Source: DASXMT01 sp963781305 (GTDB lineage Bacteria; Actinomycetota; Acidimicrobiia; Acidimicrobiales; RAAP-2). From it: a stretch of 64,000 nt of DNA. The translations under genes were made by a program, and so were the position numbers. The stretch covers positions 1,860,001 to 1,924,000 of the forward strand of contig CAWAFL010000011.1 of assembly GCA_963781305.1 (NCBI GenBank), in the 5' to 3' direction. Under the pieces are notes generated by a model. The model was not told the DNA's origin, did not search any database, and saw nothing but the letters and a program-made list of their open reading frames with translations. Shown here piece by piece: positions 17,055 to 26,022 of this stretch (within the stretch, counting starts at the first letter, position 1; every line of letters begins with the position of its first letter).

Positions 17055-17797
17055 GCCGCGACCGCCTCCTCCACCGTCATCCGCCCGTCGACCAAGGCCT
17101 TGCCGGTAATGGCTCCGGCCAGGAGCCGGACCTCGCCGGCGACATCCACCGACAGCTGGGCCAGGGCGGCCAGATCAGCCGGCGAACCCACTCCCCCCGA
17201 CGCGATCACCGGCAGCCGGGTCGCCCCCAGCACGCTGACCAGCCCGTCGAGGTCAGGACCAGTCAGTGTCCCGTCGCGCTCGATGGCGGTCACGATGACC
17301 GCGGCCAGCGGCACGTCCTCCAGCTCGTCCAGGACGTCGACCACCGTTCGACCGCTCCCCTCCTCCCAGCCTCGGACAGCCACGTCCGCCCGACCGTCGG
17401 GTCCGAGCCGGTAGTCGAGGCCCACGGCCACCCGACCCGGGAACCGGGATGCCGAGCGCCGCACCAAGTCGGGCTGGTCCAAGATGGCGGTGCCCAGGAT
17501 CACCCGGCTCACGCCGCCCTCGAGCAACTCGGTCACGTCGGCCTCGCTACGGACGCCCCCGCCGGTCTCCACCGGGACGTCCACCGCACCGGCGATGGCC
17601 AGGACGGTCGCTCGATTGGTGGGGAGGCCTGAACGGGCGGCGTCGAGGTCGACCACGTGCAGCCAAGGCGCCCCTCCGTCGGCAAACGTCTTGGCCAGGG
17701 TGACCGGGTCTCCGTAGTCGGTCTGACGGTCGAAGTCCCCCTGGGTCAGCCTGACGGCACCGCCGTCTCGGATATCGATGGCCGGATAGAGGTCCAT
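17036..17797 (-). CDS. hisA: ProFAR isomerase HisA
   Basis: Isomerises phosphoribosyl-formimino-AICAR-phosphate. The 253-residue barrel starts DLYPAIDIRDG (Asp8) and has Asp128 in AVGLDYR. Many actinobacteria use a bifunctional PriA here, but a separate trpF exists in this window, so a HisA-only role is inferred. The ATG at 17797 shares one base with the hisH stop (TGATG); the longer open frame to 18013 lies inside hisH. Confidence 0.93.
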   Translation of the reverse strand: MDLYPAIDIRDGGAVRLTQGDFDRQTDYGDPVTLAKTFADGGAPWLHVVDLDAARSGLPTNRATVLAIAGAVDVPVETGGGVRSEADVTELLEGGVSRVILGTAILDQPDLVRRSASRFPGRVAVGLDYRLGPDGRADVAVRGWEEGSGRTVVDVLDELEDVPLAAVIVTAIERDGTLTGPDLDGLVSVLGATRLPVIASGGVGSPADLAALAQLSVDVAGEVRLLAGAITGKALVDGRMTVEEAVAACALSG

Positions 17798-18432
17798 CAC
17801 GCAGTGAGGGTGGAGCGGCCGATGCTGTCCGGACAGGCGGCGACGAAGTTGGCCAGGATGGCCAGCCCCACCTCCCCGGATTTCTCGGGATGGAACTGTG
17901 TGCCCCACAGCGACCCCTGTTCGGCGGAGGCGGTGACCGGTCCTCCGTAGTCGCACGTGGAGGTGGTGGCCTCCGTCAGCTCGGGGGCAAAGGAGTGGAC
18001 GAAGTAGACCCACGACCTATCGTCGAGCCCGCGCAGGAGGCCCGACTCCGGTCCGGGCCGGCGGTCGAGCTGGTTCCACTGCATCTGGGGGTGCTTGACC
18101 CCTTCGGGCAGAGCCCGGACCATGCCGGGGAGAGCACCCAGCCCTTGGTGACCAGGATCCTCGTCCGAGCCCTCGTAGAGCAGCTGGAACCCCACGCAGA
18201 TGCCGAGGAACGGCACCCCTCCCGCGATGGCCTTCCGGGCCACCGCATCCAGCCCCGTGGCTCGAAGGGCGGACGCACAGGGGCCAAAGGCGCCCACCCC
18301 GGGCAGCACCATGCCGTCAGCCGACGCAGCCTCATCGGGATCGGCCACCAATTTGGCGTCCGCCCCCAGGTGCTGGAGCGCCTTCTCAGCTGAGCGGAGG
18401 TTGCCGATGCCGTAGTCGAGGACGGCGATCAT
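17797..18432 (-). CDS. hisH: Imidazole glycerol phosphate synthase glutaminase HisH
   Basis: Class I glutamine amidotransferase supplying ammonia to HisF. The 211-residue protein has the triad Cys79 (LGICVGFQ), His181 and Glu183 (QFHPEKSG). It is coupled to hisA by a one-base overlap. Confidence 0.96.
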   Translation of the reverse strand: MIAVLDYGIGNLRSAEKALQHLGADAKLVADPDEAASADGMVLPGVGAFGPCASALRATGLDAVARKAIAGGVPFLGICVGFQLLYEGSDEDPGHQGLGALPGMVRALPEGVKHPQMQWNQLDRRPGPESGLLRGLDDRSWVYFVHSFAPELTEATTSTCDYGGPVTASAEQGSLWGTQFHPEKSGEVGLAILANFVAACPDSIGRSTLTA

Positions 18433-18433
18433 G

Positions 18434-18495
18434 GGGTCCGGCTCTCTGTTGTTGAGGAGAAGGCGATCACCGGGTCCGGCTCTCTGTTGTTGAGG
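18434..18495. repeat. 24-base direct repeat between hisH and hisB
   Basis: An exact 24-base sequence (beginning GGGTCCGGCTCTCTG) occurs at 18434-18457 and 18472-18495 in the 72-base gap. On the coding (minus) strand it lies just ahead of hisH. Function unknown. Confidence 0.85.
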
Positions 18496-18504
18496 CGGCC
18501 GCGA

Positions 18505-19119
18505 TCACAGGGTCCCCTTCGTTGACGGGACGCCCGATCCCTCCTGCCGGACGGCGTCCCGGAGGGCCCGGGCCACGCCCTTGAACGATGCCTCGACGAT
18601 GTGGTGGGTGTTCTTGCCGGTCTTCAGGCGGACGTGCAGGGTCATGGCCGCCGAGGTGACAAAGGCACGCCAGAATTCCTCGGCCAACTGTGGGTCGAAG
18701 GGCGGGTTGCCGAGGGGCAGGGCATCGGCGGGGAATTCGACGTCGTAGGTGAGAAACGGCCGACCCGACAGGTCGAGGGCCACCTCGACCAGCGCCTCGT
18801 CAAGCGGAAGGTTGATTGAGGCGAAGCGGCGGATGCCAGCCTTGTCCCCCAGCGCCTCTCGCACGACCTCGCCCAGGGTGATGCCCACGTCCTCCACGGT
18901 GTGGTGGGCGTCCACCTCGAGGTCGCCGGTGGCCTTGACGGTGAGATCGAACCCGCCGTGCTTGCCGAGCTGGCTGACCATGTGGTCGAAGAACGGGAGA
19001 CCGGTGGAGACATCGGTGGTCCCGCTGCCGTCGATGTTGACCGCCACTTCGATGGAGGTCTCCTTGGTGGAACGCGAGCGGGAGGCTATCCGTGGGCTCG
19101 GTGTGGCGGTGGCAGTCAT
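18505..19119 (-). CDS. hisB: Imidazoleglycerol-phosphate dehydratase
   Basis: Manganese-dependent dehydration to imidazole-acetol phosphate. The 204-residue single-domain enzyme carries FFDHM, the metal motif DAHHTVED and KNTHHIVEASFK. No phosphatase domain is fused, unlike enteric HisB. The start overlaps the hisC stop by 4 bases. Confidence 0.96.
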   Translation of the reverse strand: MTATATPSPRIASRSRSTKETSIEVAVNIDGSGTTDVSTGLPFFDHMVSQLGKHGGFDLTVKATGDLEVDAHHTVEDVGITLGEVVREALGDKAGIRRFASINLPLDEALVEVALDLSGRPFLTYDVEFPADALPLGNPPFDPQLAEEFWRAFVTSAAMTLHVRLKTGKNTHHIVEASFKGVARALRDAVRQEGSGVPSTKGTL

Positions 19120-20240
19120 GTCCGGCTCTCTTCCAGGGGACCATCCAGGGCGGCGTCCAAGGCGGCCAGGAACCGATCATTCTCCTCAGGGAGGCCCACG
19201 GTGACCCGCAGGCACCCGGTGAGACCAGGCCACTCAGAGCAGTCTCGCACGAGGACCGACCGATCGAGCAGCGATAGCCATACCTGGCGAGCGGAGCGGT
19301 CGGTCGGTCGGAAGAGGATGAAGTTGGCATCCGAGGGCCAGGTCTCCACGCTCATCTCGGCGAATGCGGCTGCGATCCGGCCGCGCTCCTCGCGCAGAAC
19401 CGCCACCCGGGCCTGCATGGCCTCCTCGAACTGCAGGGCCAAGCGCCCGGCTGCCTGCTTCACCGCGTCCAAGTGGTAGGGCAGGGTGACCAGCTCGCAC
19501 GCGGCCACCACGTCCGGCGAGGCGACCATGTACCCGAGCCGACCGGCGGCCATGGACCATGTCTTGGAGAAGGTGCGGACGACCACCACCCGCTCGCTTC
19601 CCGGCCCTCCGGCGCGAATCAGCTCGAGCGCGGACGACGGAGCGAATTGACCGTAGGCCTCGTCCACCACCACCAGGCCCGACGAGTCGTCGACCACGCG
19701 CTGGACGCTGTCGGGGGGATCGGCCCGCCCGGTCGGGTTGTTCGGCGAGCACAAGAAGGTGATGATCGGCCGCGACTCGGTCACCACGCGGGCCACCTCA
19801 TCGGGATCGAGCTCAAAGTCGTCGGTCCGGCTCCCGGCAACGACACCGGTCCCGGTGATCATGGCGATGTGGCGGTGGAGGGTGTAGGTCGGCTCGAACA
19901 GGGCCACGGTTCGGCCCGGGCCTCCGTAGGCGAGCAGCAGGCACTGCAGGATCTCATTGGAACCGTTGGCACAGAACACCTGGTCGGGCTGTACGCCGTG
20001 GGAGGCAGCCACCGCGGCGCGCAGCTCCGAGGCCTGACGGTCCGGGTAGCGATTGAACTGGATGTGACCCAGCTCGTCTTGGAGGGCAGCGAGCCACGCA
20101 TCGGGCGGTGGGAGGGGTGACTCGTTGGTATTGAGCCGCACGTCCACGTCGACCTGGGGAGAGTGGTAGCCGTCCAAGCTGACGAGGTCCGGCCGGATGG
20201 GCACGGCGCCGTCGGCCGCGTGCACGTCTACCTCGGCCAT
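19116..20240 (-). CDS. hisC: Histidinol-phosphate aminotransferase
   Basis: PLP-dependent transamination giving histidinol phosphate. The 374-residue protein has LNTNESPLPPP near the N-terminus, the PLP lysine in RTFSKTWSMAAGRLGY and the substrate-binding C-terminal Arg region. ATG 20240 is chosen; it overlaps hisD by 13 bases. The open frame beyond it to 20462 lies within hisD. Confidence 0.94.
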   Translation of the reverse strand: MAEVDVHAADGAVPIRPDLVSLDGYHSPQVDVDVRLNTNESPLPPPDAWLAALQDELGHIQFNRYPDRQASELRAAVAASHGVQPDQVFCANGSNEILQCLLLAYGGPGRTVALFEPTYTLHRHIAMITGTGVVAGSRTDDFELDPDEVARVVTESRPIITFLCSPNNPTGRADPPDSVQRVVDDSSGLVVVDEAYGQFAPSSALELIRAGGPGSERVVVVRTFSKTWSMAAGRLGYMVASPDVVAACELVTLPYHLDAVKQAAGRLALQFEEAMQARVAVLREERGRIAAAFAEMSVETWPSDANFILFRPTDRSARQVWLSLLDRSVLVRDCSEWPGLTGCLRVTVGLPEENDRFLAALDAALDGPLEESRT

Positions 20241-21514
20241 CGGAGTCGCACCGATTCGGCGTGGGCGGGGAGGCCCTCGGTCTCGGCCAATGTCACGACG
20301 TGGGGGCCCAGCTCGGTGAGCGCCTTCTCCTCGACGGTCACGGCGTGGATGTGGCGGCGGAAGTCGTCCACCCGGAGGGCGCTGGCGAACCTCGCCGTCC
20401 GGTTGGTGGGCAGGACGTGGTTCGGACCGGCCAGATAGTCCCCCACGCTGGCCGGCGAGCACGGGCCGAGGAACACCGCCCCGGCCGCCTGGACCAGCGG
20501 CAGGAGGTCGGCTGCCTCATCGACCAGGAGCTCGAGGTGCTCGGGGGCCACCACATTGGACACAGCCAGGGCCTGTGCCGGCCCGTCGACCAGCACGACG
20601 TAGCCGCCGTCGCCCAGCGTCGCTTCCAGATCGGCTCGTCGCGGGGAACTGGCCACCAGGCGGTCCACTTCGGCGGTGACCTGTTCGGCCACATCCTCGG
20701 ACCAGGTCACGAGCCAGGCCAGTCCGTCGGGACCATGCTCGGCCTGGACGACCAGGTCGATGGCGGCCAGCTCCGGGGGCGTGTCCCGATCGGCGACGAC
20801 CACCACCTCGGATGGCCCGGCGAAGGCCGACGCCACCCCGACCACGCCGGAGACCTGCCGCTTGGCCTCGGCCACGTACCGGTTCCCCGGGCCCACGATC
20901 ACATCGACCGGGGCGACCGACTCGGTCCCGAAGGCCATGGCCGCGATGGCCTGGGCGCCGCCAATCCGGTAGACCTCGTCGACTCCGGCGACCGCCGCCG
21001 CTGCCAACGTGGCGTCGTCCACCCTTCCGTCCGCACCAGGAGGCACGCACAGGATCACCTCGGCCACCCCGGCCACCCGGGCGGGGACTGCGCACATGAG
21101 CACGGTGGACGGATACCGGGCCCGTCCACCGGGCGCATAGCACCCGGCCCGTTCGACCGGCCGGGTGAGGTGGCGCACGGTGATGCCGCCGGACTCGAAG
21201 TCATCGACGGGAGCGGCCTCGTGGGCGTGGTAGGCCAGGATCCGGTCGTGGGCGACCTGGAGTGCAGCCCCGAGGTCAGGGGAGACCCGATCCCGTGCCG
21301 CCAGGATCTCGCTGGAGGGCACCCGGAGATCGTCCAGCACCACGCGGTCGAAGCGCTCGGTCAGGCCACGGAGGGCGGCGTCGCCCCGGGCTTTCACGTC
21401 GGCGATGATCTCGGCTACCGCTTCGGACGACCGCTCCTGCTCATCGTGCGGGCGGGGCAGCACTGATCGAAGGTCGCCGGTCACGCCACGAAGATCGATT
21501 CGGCGAAGGGACAT
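20228..21514 (-). CDS. hisD: Histidinol dehydrogenase
   Basis: Zinc enzyme oxidising histidinol to histidine in two NAD-dependent steps. The 428-residue protein has GCYAPGGRARYPSTVLM, VIVGPGNRYVAEAK, SAFAGPSEVV and EHGPDGLAW, all family signatures. It is the first gene of the minus-strand his run; the operon promoter should lie in the ~100 bases before 21612. Confidence 0.96.
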   Translation of the reverse strand: MSLRRIDLRGVTGDLRSVLPRPHDEQERSSEAVAEIIADVKARGDAALRGLTERFDRVVLDDLRVPSSEILAARDRVSPDLGAALQVAHDRILAYHAHEAAPVDDFESGGITVRHLTRPVERAGCYAPGGRARYPSTVLMCAVPARVAGVAEVILCVPPGADGRVDDATLAAAAVAGVDEVYRIGGAQAIAAMAFGTESVAPVDVIVGPGNRYVAEAKRQVSGVVGVASAFAGPSEVVVVADRDTPPELAAIDLVVQAEHGPDGLAWLVTWSEDVAEQVTAEVDRLVASSPRRADLEATLGDGGYVVLVDGPAQALAVSNVVAPEHLELLVDEAADLLPLVQAAGAVFLGPCSPASVGDYLAGPNHVLPTNRTARFASALRVDDFRRHIHAVTVEEKALTELGPHVVTLAETEGLPAHAESVRLRWPR

Positions 21515-21611
21515 AGCCCACGAATGGTACTCGGCCGGTCCACATTCCTGGTCCGTCGAGAGGGCCTCCCCGCGTTTCCAGTTTCCTGGGCAACAGTGTC
21601 AAGATCGGTCC

Positions 21612-21818
21612 ATGTCCGAGAGCAACGCAGAGCTGTCCTCCCTCGCCACCGTGCTCGACGAGCTGACCCGCCGGGTCACCCTCAACGCCGAAGCCGCCGC
21701 TGCCGCCCACAACGAGGAAGTGGCCTCGGAGCTGTTTGCCATCGAGCGGGCGCTCGGGGGCGCTTCCCGCCGGCTGTCGCGGCTCAGCGCGTCCCAGGAC
21801 CGCAAGGCCCGGCGCTAG
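21612..21818 (+). CDS. Small conserved-looking helical protein
   Basis: A 68-residue protein starting MSESNAELS, rich in Ala, Glu and Arg, predicted mainly helical with a basic tail (DRKARR). Divergent from hisD. I do not recognise a named family, but composition and codon use fit the neighbouring genes, and similar short helical proteins are common in actinobacteria. The frame is open upstream to 21405, inside hisD, which is disregarded. Confidence 0.6.
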   Translation: MSESNAELSSLATVLDELTRRVTLNAEAAAAAHNEEVASELFAIERALGGASRRLSRLSASQDRKARR

Positions 21819-21950
21819 GAGCGGCGCCAGCTTGGTGCGGAGGATCGCTTGCTCGCGGTGCCCCAAGGGCCGCTTGCTCGGTGTCCGTCGGCGCTTCTGA
21901 TCGGTGCTGAGGATCCCTTGCTCAGGTCGCCACGCTCGATCAGGGTTGTC

Positions 21951-22235
21951 TCAAATGGCGTGAAGGATCAGCTGGTGGTCGAGCTTTGTGGCCAGATCGG
22001 CCAACCGTGGTGAGCGTTCGGTCACTGCGGCATGGTTGAGCCGGGAAGCGCTCTCGACCACGGCCACCGTGGCCAGGTCGTCGGTCCCGGCGGAGGCGGC
22101 AAGTGTGCCCAGTCGTTCGGCTCGGGCGACGTCGAGGGATTCCACCTCGGCACCGATGAGCAGCTTGCTCAGTGCGTCTCGTCCTTCGAAGGTTCGCATT
22201 GCCTCGGCCACCGCCATGGCTGGGACGATAGGCAC
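21951..22235 (-). CDS. PIN-domain (VapC-like) toxin remnant, probably inactive
   Basis: The 94-residue frame from GTG 22235 reads as the C-terminal two thirds of a PIN ribonuclease (VPAMAVAEAMR, RLGTLAASAGTDDL, DLATKLDHQL). The homologous N-terminal part continues in frame upstream to 22370 (SGLVYGAAALGAAS, LLWALHRAALVRG) but has no ATG, GTG or TTG. Only a CTG overlapping the antitoxin stop (CTGA, 22367-22370) could start it. Family acids look lost: the first Asp position reads Tyr, the second Asp after GTDD reads Thr, and the TSD site reads TER. It is likely a decayed or non-catalytic toxin. Confidence 0.6.
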   Translation of the reverse strand: MPIVPAMAVAEAMRTFEGRDALSKLLIGAEVESLDVARAERLGTLAASAGTDDLATVAVVESASRLNHAAVTERSPRLADLATKLDHQLILHAI

Positions 22236-22366
22236 AAGGCCCCTGACCAGCGCCGCCCGGTGTAGGGCCCACAGCAGTCGGTCGTCCCTCGATGCCGCAC
22301 CCAGAGCGGCGGCCCCGTAGACCAGGCCGCTGCGCGGCGAGCGAGGCCGGGAGTTTCCCGCCGGGC

Positions 22367-22675
22367 TCAGCGCCTACGCCCTTTGGCCGCCGCCCCCACT
22401 GGGCGAACCATGGCGGCCACGCCCGGACGAACCTTGGCGGCAACGCCCGAGAGCAGGCGGGCGAGCAGGGCCTCGCCGGCTTCGATCTCTTCGGGGGTTA
22501 GCTCGCCGGCTCGCTCTTCCCAAGCGGCCACTCCCCTGAGACCCTCGCGGACGCGGAGCTGGTGCTCAGCGGCGAGAGACAACCAACCCGAGAAGGACAC
22601 GCCGTCCTCATCCGCCGCCGCCTGTACGGCATCAGCCACCGTCTCCGACAACGAGACTGATCGCTTGATGACCAT
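22367..22675 (-). CDS. Ribbon-helix-helix-type antitoxin-like protein
   Basis: A 102-residue protein with an N-terminal RHH-like segment (IKRSVSLSETVADAVQAAA), a conserved acidic helix (ELTPEEIEAGEALLARLL) and a basic Ala/Arg tail. This layout, directly upstream of a PIN domain, matches antitoxins of VapB type that bind operator DNA through the N-terminus and the toxin through the C-terminus. The frame is intact even though the toxin appears degraded. Confidence 0.7.
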   Translation of the reverse strand: MVIKRSVSLSETVADAVQAAADEDGVSFSGWLSLAAEHQLRVREGLRGVAAWEERAGELTPEEIEAGEALLARLLSGVAAKVRPGVAAMVRPVGAAAKGRRR

Positions 22676-22718
22676 GCGATCACGGTATCGCAGCGGACCT
22701 TGGTCACCTCAGCTGCCT

Positions 22719-23453
22719 TCAGTGGGCCTGCTCGGCCGTTCTTTTGACTGGCTTCTTTACTGTCCTGTTGACCGTTTTGTTGTCCGTCCTCGCACGCGTC
22801 GGCGCGGTCGACGAGGGGCAGAAGTCAGACAGGATGCAGGTGGTGCAACGCGGTGTGCGCGCCACACATGTCTTGCGCCCGTGGAGGATCAGTCGCAGGC
22901 TGAACGCGCCGCGCTCTACCGCTGGGACCAGCTTGTCCAGAGCAAGCTCGACCTTCACCGGATCGGTCTCGGTGGTGAGACCCAATCGGATGGCCAGACG
23001 ACCCACGTGTGTGTCAACGGGGAGGCCGGGAAGCCCGAAGGCAACGCTGCGGATGACGTTCGCCGTCTTCCGGCCGACGCCGGGAAGGGTGACCAGGTCT
23101 TCGCGCCGGGTCGGCACCTCGCCGTCGAATCGTTCGGTGAGGGCGCTGGCCATCCCGATCAGATTGCGGGCCTTCGCCCGAAAGAACCCGGTGGAGTGGA
23201 TCATCTCCTCGATGACCTCAGGGTCGGCGACCGCCATGGCCGCCGCGTCCGGGTATCGGGCGAACAGGGCCGGCGTGACCATGTTCACCCGCTCGTCGGT
23301 GCATTGGGCCGAAAGGATGGTGGCTACCAACAGTTCAAAGGGGTTCTGGTGGCGCAAGGCGCACAACTCATCGGCTGTGCCGGGGAACTCCACCGCCAAT
23401 CGCTCAGCAGTTACACGGGCACGACCGGCGGCAGATCGGGGACGGCTCATCAC
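22719..23453 (-). CDS. nth: Endonuclease III
   Basis: Base-excision repair glycosylase/AP-lyase for oxidised pyrimidines. The 244-residue protein has the helix-hairpin-helix LPGVGRKTANVI with the catalytic Lys, the Asp in VDTHVGRL and the [4Fe-4S] ligands Cys-X6-Cys-X2-Cys-X5-Cys near the end. A 35-residue Lys/Thr-rich tail follows the cluster. Confidence 0.96.
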   Translation of the reverse strand: MMSRPRSAAGRARVTAERLAVEFPGTADELCALRHQNPFELLVATILSAQCTDERVNMVTPALFARYPDAAAMAVADPEVIEEMIHSTGFFRAKARNLIGMASALTERFDGEVPTRREDLVTLPGVGRKTANVIRSVAFGLPGLPVDTHVGRLAIRLGLTTETDPVKVELALDKLVPAVERGAFSLRLILHGRKTCVARTPRCTTCILSDFCPSSTAPTRARTDNKTVNRTVKKPVKRTAEQAH

Positions 23454-23548
23454 TGGCGGACTCTACCGGCAGCTCGTTCCTGCTGAGCCAGGGTCACGCT
23501 CGACGCAGTCCGACGGCGTCCCTCTCATGAACCGATAGCTTGCATCCC

Positions 23549-24487
23549 GTGGACGGAATCCAGGTCGACGTGCATCGTGAGATCGGTCAGCTCGACCAGG
23601 CCGACGTCGCCGAGCTTCTCGCCGCTGTCGCCGCCGTCGATGGACATCCGGCCCTCAGCGAGCAGAAACGCATCGAGGTCAACGCCGGCTCGAGTGGAGC
23701 GGCCGGCGCCCGGTCCCTGGCCCGGCAGGTCGGCTCCGGTCGCCTGGTGGGCTATGGACACCTCAGCCGGGGCAACGAGAGCTGGGGTATCGAGATCGTG
23801 ATCCACCCGGATCATCGGGCCTCAGATGCTGAGTCTCTGGGCTCTGTCCTGCTCGGGTCCCTACTCGAGGAGATCGGCCGGCAAGGCGGTGGCCAGGTCT
23901 ATTTCTGGGCGCCTCGGGCCTCCGCCGTCCACGACCACATCGCCGAAGCCAACGGTCTCAAGCCGGGGCGCGACCTGATCCAGATGCGAGTCCCGCTGCC
24001 GCTGGGCCCTCAACCCCACGGCCAGGGCGATGCCCTCGCGACCCGAGCGTTCCGTCCCGGCCAGGACGAAGCTGCCTGGTTGGCGGTCAACAATCGAGCC
24101 TTTGCCACTCATCCCGAACAGGGTGGATGGTCAGTTGAGGAGTTGGTGGAACGGGAGCAGGAGGGGTGGTTCGATCCTGCCGGTCTTCTGCTCTACGAAG
24201 TGGACGGTCGGCTGGCTGGATCCTGCTGGACCAAGATCCACCGCGACACCGACCCCCAGCTCGGTGAGATCTACGTCATCTCCGTGGACCCGGACTTCCA
24301 AGGCAGGGGGCTCGGTCGGTCGCTGACCGTAGCGGGCCTGTCATGGCTGGCCCACGCCGGGATACGGGTAGGGATGCTCTATGTGGACGGTGACAACGTT
24401 GCCGCGGTGAAGCTGTATCGGTCTATGGGGTTCACGGACGACCATGTGGACCGGGCCTACACCGGGACGATCGCACCCACTGGCTGA
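23549..24487 (+). CDS. mshD: Mycothiol synthase
   Basis: Acetyl-CoA:Cys-GlcN-Ins acetyltransferase, the last step of mycothiol synthesis. About 312 residues form two tandem GNAT domains. The C-terminal one has the acetyl-CoA motif DPDFQGRGLGRSL, preceded by CWTKIH and EIYVISV and followed by LYVDGDNVAAVKLYRSMGF, which is characteristic of MshD. GTG 23549 is preferred over TTG 23540. Mycothiol is an actinobacterial thiol, so this gene supports the taxonomic placement. Confidence 0.88.
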   Translation: MDGIQVDVHREIGQLDQADVAELLAAVAAVDGHPALSEQKRIEVNAGSSGAAGARSLARQVGSGRLVGYGHLSRGNESWGIEIVIHPDHRASDAESLGSVLLGSLLEEIGRQGGGQVYFWAPRASAVHDHIAEANGLKPGRDLIQMRVPLPLGPQPHGQGDALATRAFRPGQDEAAWLAVNNRAFATHPEQGGWSVEELVEREQEGWFDPAGLLLYEVDGRLAGSCWTKIHRDTDPQLGEIYVISVDPDFQGRGLGRSLTVAGLSWLAHAGIRVGMLYVDGDNVAAVKLYRSMGFTDDHVDRAYTGTIAPTG

Positions 24488-24533
24488 GCACCGTTCGCTA
24501 TCCGATGGCCCCGCGGACCGGCCTTGGGGCCAA

Positions 24534-25226
24534 TCAACCGATGATGCGGCCGATGGTGAAGGTGATGCCGGCGGCGACGCCAGAGATCAGGAGCTGCCGG
24601 CAGGCGGACCAGAGCCATGGCTTCCCGGTGAAGTAGGAAAGGGCAGCGCCGACGACAAGCGACGCGACGCCGGCGATGATCACCGAGGCCCAGATTGCTC
24701 CCGTTCCAGACGCCATCAGCCAGGGCACCAGGGGCAAGAAGGCGCCCAAGGCGAACATGACAAACGACGATCCGGCCGCCTGAAATGGTTTGCCCAGCTG
24801 ATGGGGGTTGATGCCCAGCTCCTCCCGAGCGTGGGTCTCGAGGGCCATCTCGGGGTCCCGCATCATGTTCGTGGCCAACTCAGAGGCCAGGTCGCTCTCG
24901 AGCCCCCGCCGTTCGTAAATTGCGGTCAGCTCCCGACGCTCACCCTCGGGTTGGCGATGGAGGGCGTCCCGCTCGACCCTCAATTCCCGCTGCATCAGCT
25001 CGGTCTGCGCCCGCATGGACACGTACTCACCCGCAGCCATGGAGCATGCCCCGCCGACCAGACCGGCGAGGCCGGCCAGGCGGACAGAGCTCGCCGATGT
25101 ATGGGCGCCGGCCATACCCAGGATCAGCGCCACGTTCGAGACCAGCCCGTCGCTGATCCCGAACACCGCCGCCCGCGCTCCCCCACCCTGAAGGCTCCGA
25201 TGGTGATGCATGTCTTCGTCGGCCAC
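24534..25226 (-). CDS. VIT1/CCC1-family transporter
   Basis: Predicted iron/manganese transporter of the vacuolar iron transporter family. The protein begins RSLQGGGARAAVFGISDGLVSN, typical of the first helix, then EYVSMRAQTELMQREL and a Glu-rich cytoplasmic segment (about 65-125) that in the family binds metal, followed by three hydrophobic helices. Start is GTG 25226 or ATG 25211 (about 225-230 residues). The frame extends to 25595 through a repeat array that I do not consider coding. Confidence 0.85.
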   Translation of the reverse strand: MADEDMHHHRSLQGGGARAAVFGISDGLVSNVALILGMAGAHTSASSVRLAGLAGLVGGACSMAAGEYVSMRAQTELMQRELRVERDALHRQPEGERRELTAIYERRGLESDLASELATNMMRDPEMALETHAREELGINPHQLGKPFQAAGSSFVMFALGAFLPLVPWLMASGTGAIWASVIIAGVASLVVGAALSYFTGKPWLWSACRQLLISGVAAGITFTIGRIIG

Positions 25227-25566
25227 TGATCGAGCGTACCGAGTGATCCCTGGTGAGGATGAACTGAGATCGGGGCGAAGGGGCGCCTGCCAGGCCCAAC
25301 CCGCCCCGCTGCGCCGATCCGCCCCCCGCCGGTGTCCCGGTGGTCGCCTGCGCCGCTCCGGCCCTCGCCGGTGGTCGCTGCGCCGCTCCGGCCCTTGCCC
25401 GTCTCTGGCGGCCGCTGCGCCGCTCCGGCCCTTGCCCGTCTCTGGTGGCCGCTGCGCCGCTCCGCCCCCCGCCGGTGTCCCGGTGGTCGCCTGCGCCGCT
25501 CCGGCCCTCACCGGATGGGGATGTCCGGTGGTCCCCACCCTTCCGGCTCCAATAAGGTTCGGTGCC
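25227..25566. repeat. Intergenic repeat block between VIT gene and MaoC-like gene
   Basis: This 340-base gap between divergent genes contains two identical 49-base sequences (25318-25366 and 25461-25509, beginning TCCGCCCCCCGCCGG). Between them are two 37-base units plus a partial third (25377, 25414, 25451, beginning GCTGCGCCGCTCCGG). Promoters for both genes must lie at its edges. No gene is supported, although frames are open on both strands. Confidence 0.85.
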
Positions 25567-26022
25567 ATGACTACCACCGTGCAGGGCATCGACAAATTCC
25601 ACGATCTGGTGGGACAGCACCTCGGCTACAGCGAGTGGCACCTCATCGACCAGGACAAGATCAACCGGTTCGCTGATGCCACCGGAGACTTTCAATGGAT
25701 CCATGTCGATGTCGAAGGAGCCAAGGACGGGCCCTTCGGCGCCACCATCGCCCACGGGTACCTGACCCTGTCGCTCATCCCTGTCTACCTACCGGAAATC
25801 CTCGAGGTCCAGGGCATGTCCATGGGCATCAACTACGGCTGCAACAAGGTGCGATTCCCGTCGCCGGTGATCGTCGACAGCAAGCTCAGGATGGGCGTCT
25901 CCGTGGGAGGAGTCGAAGACGTCAAGGGTGGTGTCCAGGTCAACTTCGACGTCACGCTGGAGGTCGAGGACGCGGCCAAGCCCAGTTGTGTTGCCCAGGT
26001 CGTGTACCGCTACTTCTACTAG
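25567..26022 (+). CDS. MaoC-like (R)-hydratase/dehydratase
   Basis: Hot-dog fold enzyme of 151 residues, likely hydrating or dehydrating acyl thioesters. The hydratase-2 motif is clear: FADATGDFQWIH (Asp41, His46) followed by GPFGATIAHGYL. Whether it acts on CoA or ACP substrates cannot be told; no fatty-acid genes adjoin it. The ATG 25567 is placed just after the repeat block. Confidence 0.9.
   Translation: MTTTVQGIDKFHDLVGQHLGYSEWHLIDQDKINRFADATGDFQWIHVDVEGAKDGPFGATIAHGYLTLSLIPVYLPEILEVQGMSMGINYGCNKVRFPSPVIVDSKLRMGVSVGGVEDVKGGVQVNFDVTLEVEDAAKPSCVAQVVYRYFY

Noticed and set aside
17036..17797. HisA as bifunctional PriA
   Set aside because: A complete trpF with its catalytic residues is present nearby, so bifunctionality is not needed; not excluded by sequence alone.
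25227..25595. Coding extension of the VIT gene through the repeat block
   Set aside because: VIT proteins begin with the RSLQGG segment; the extension is repeat-derived.
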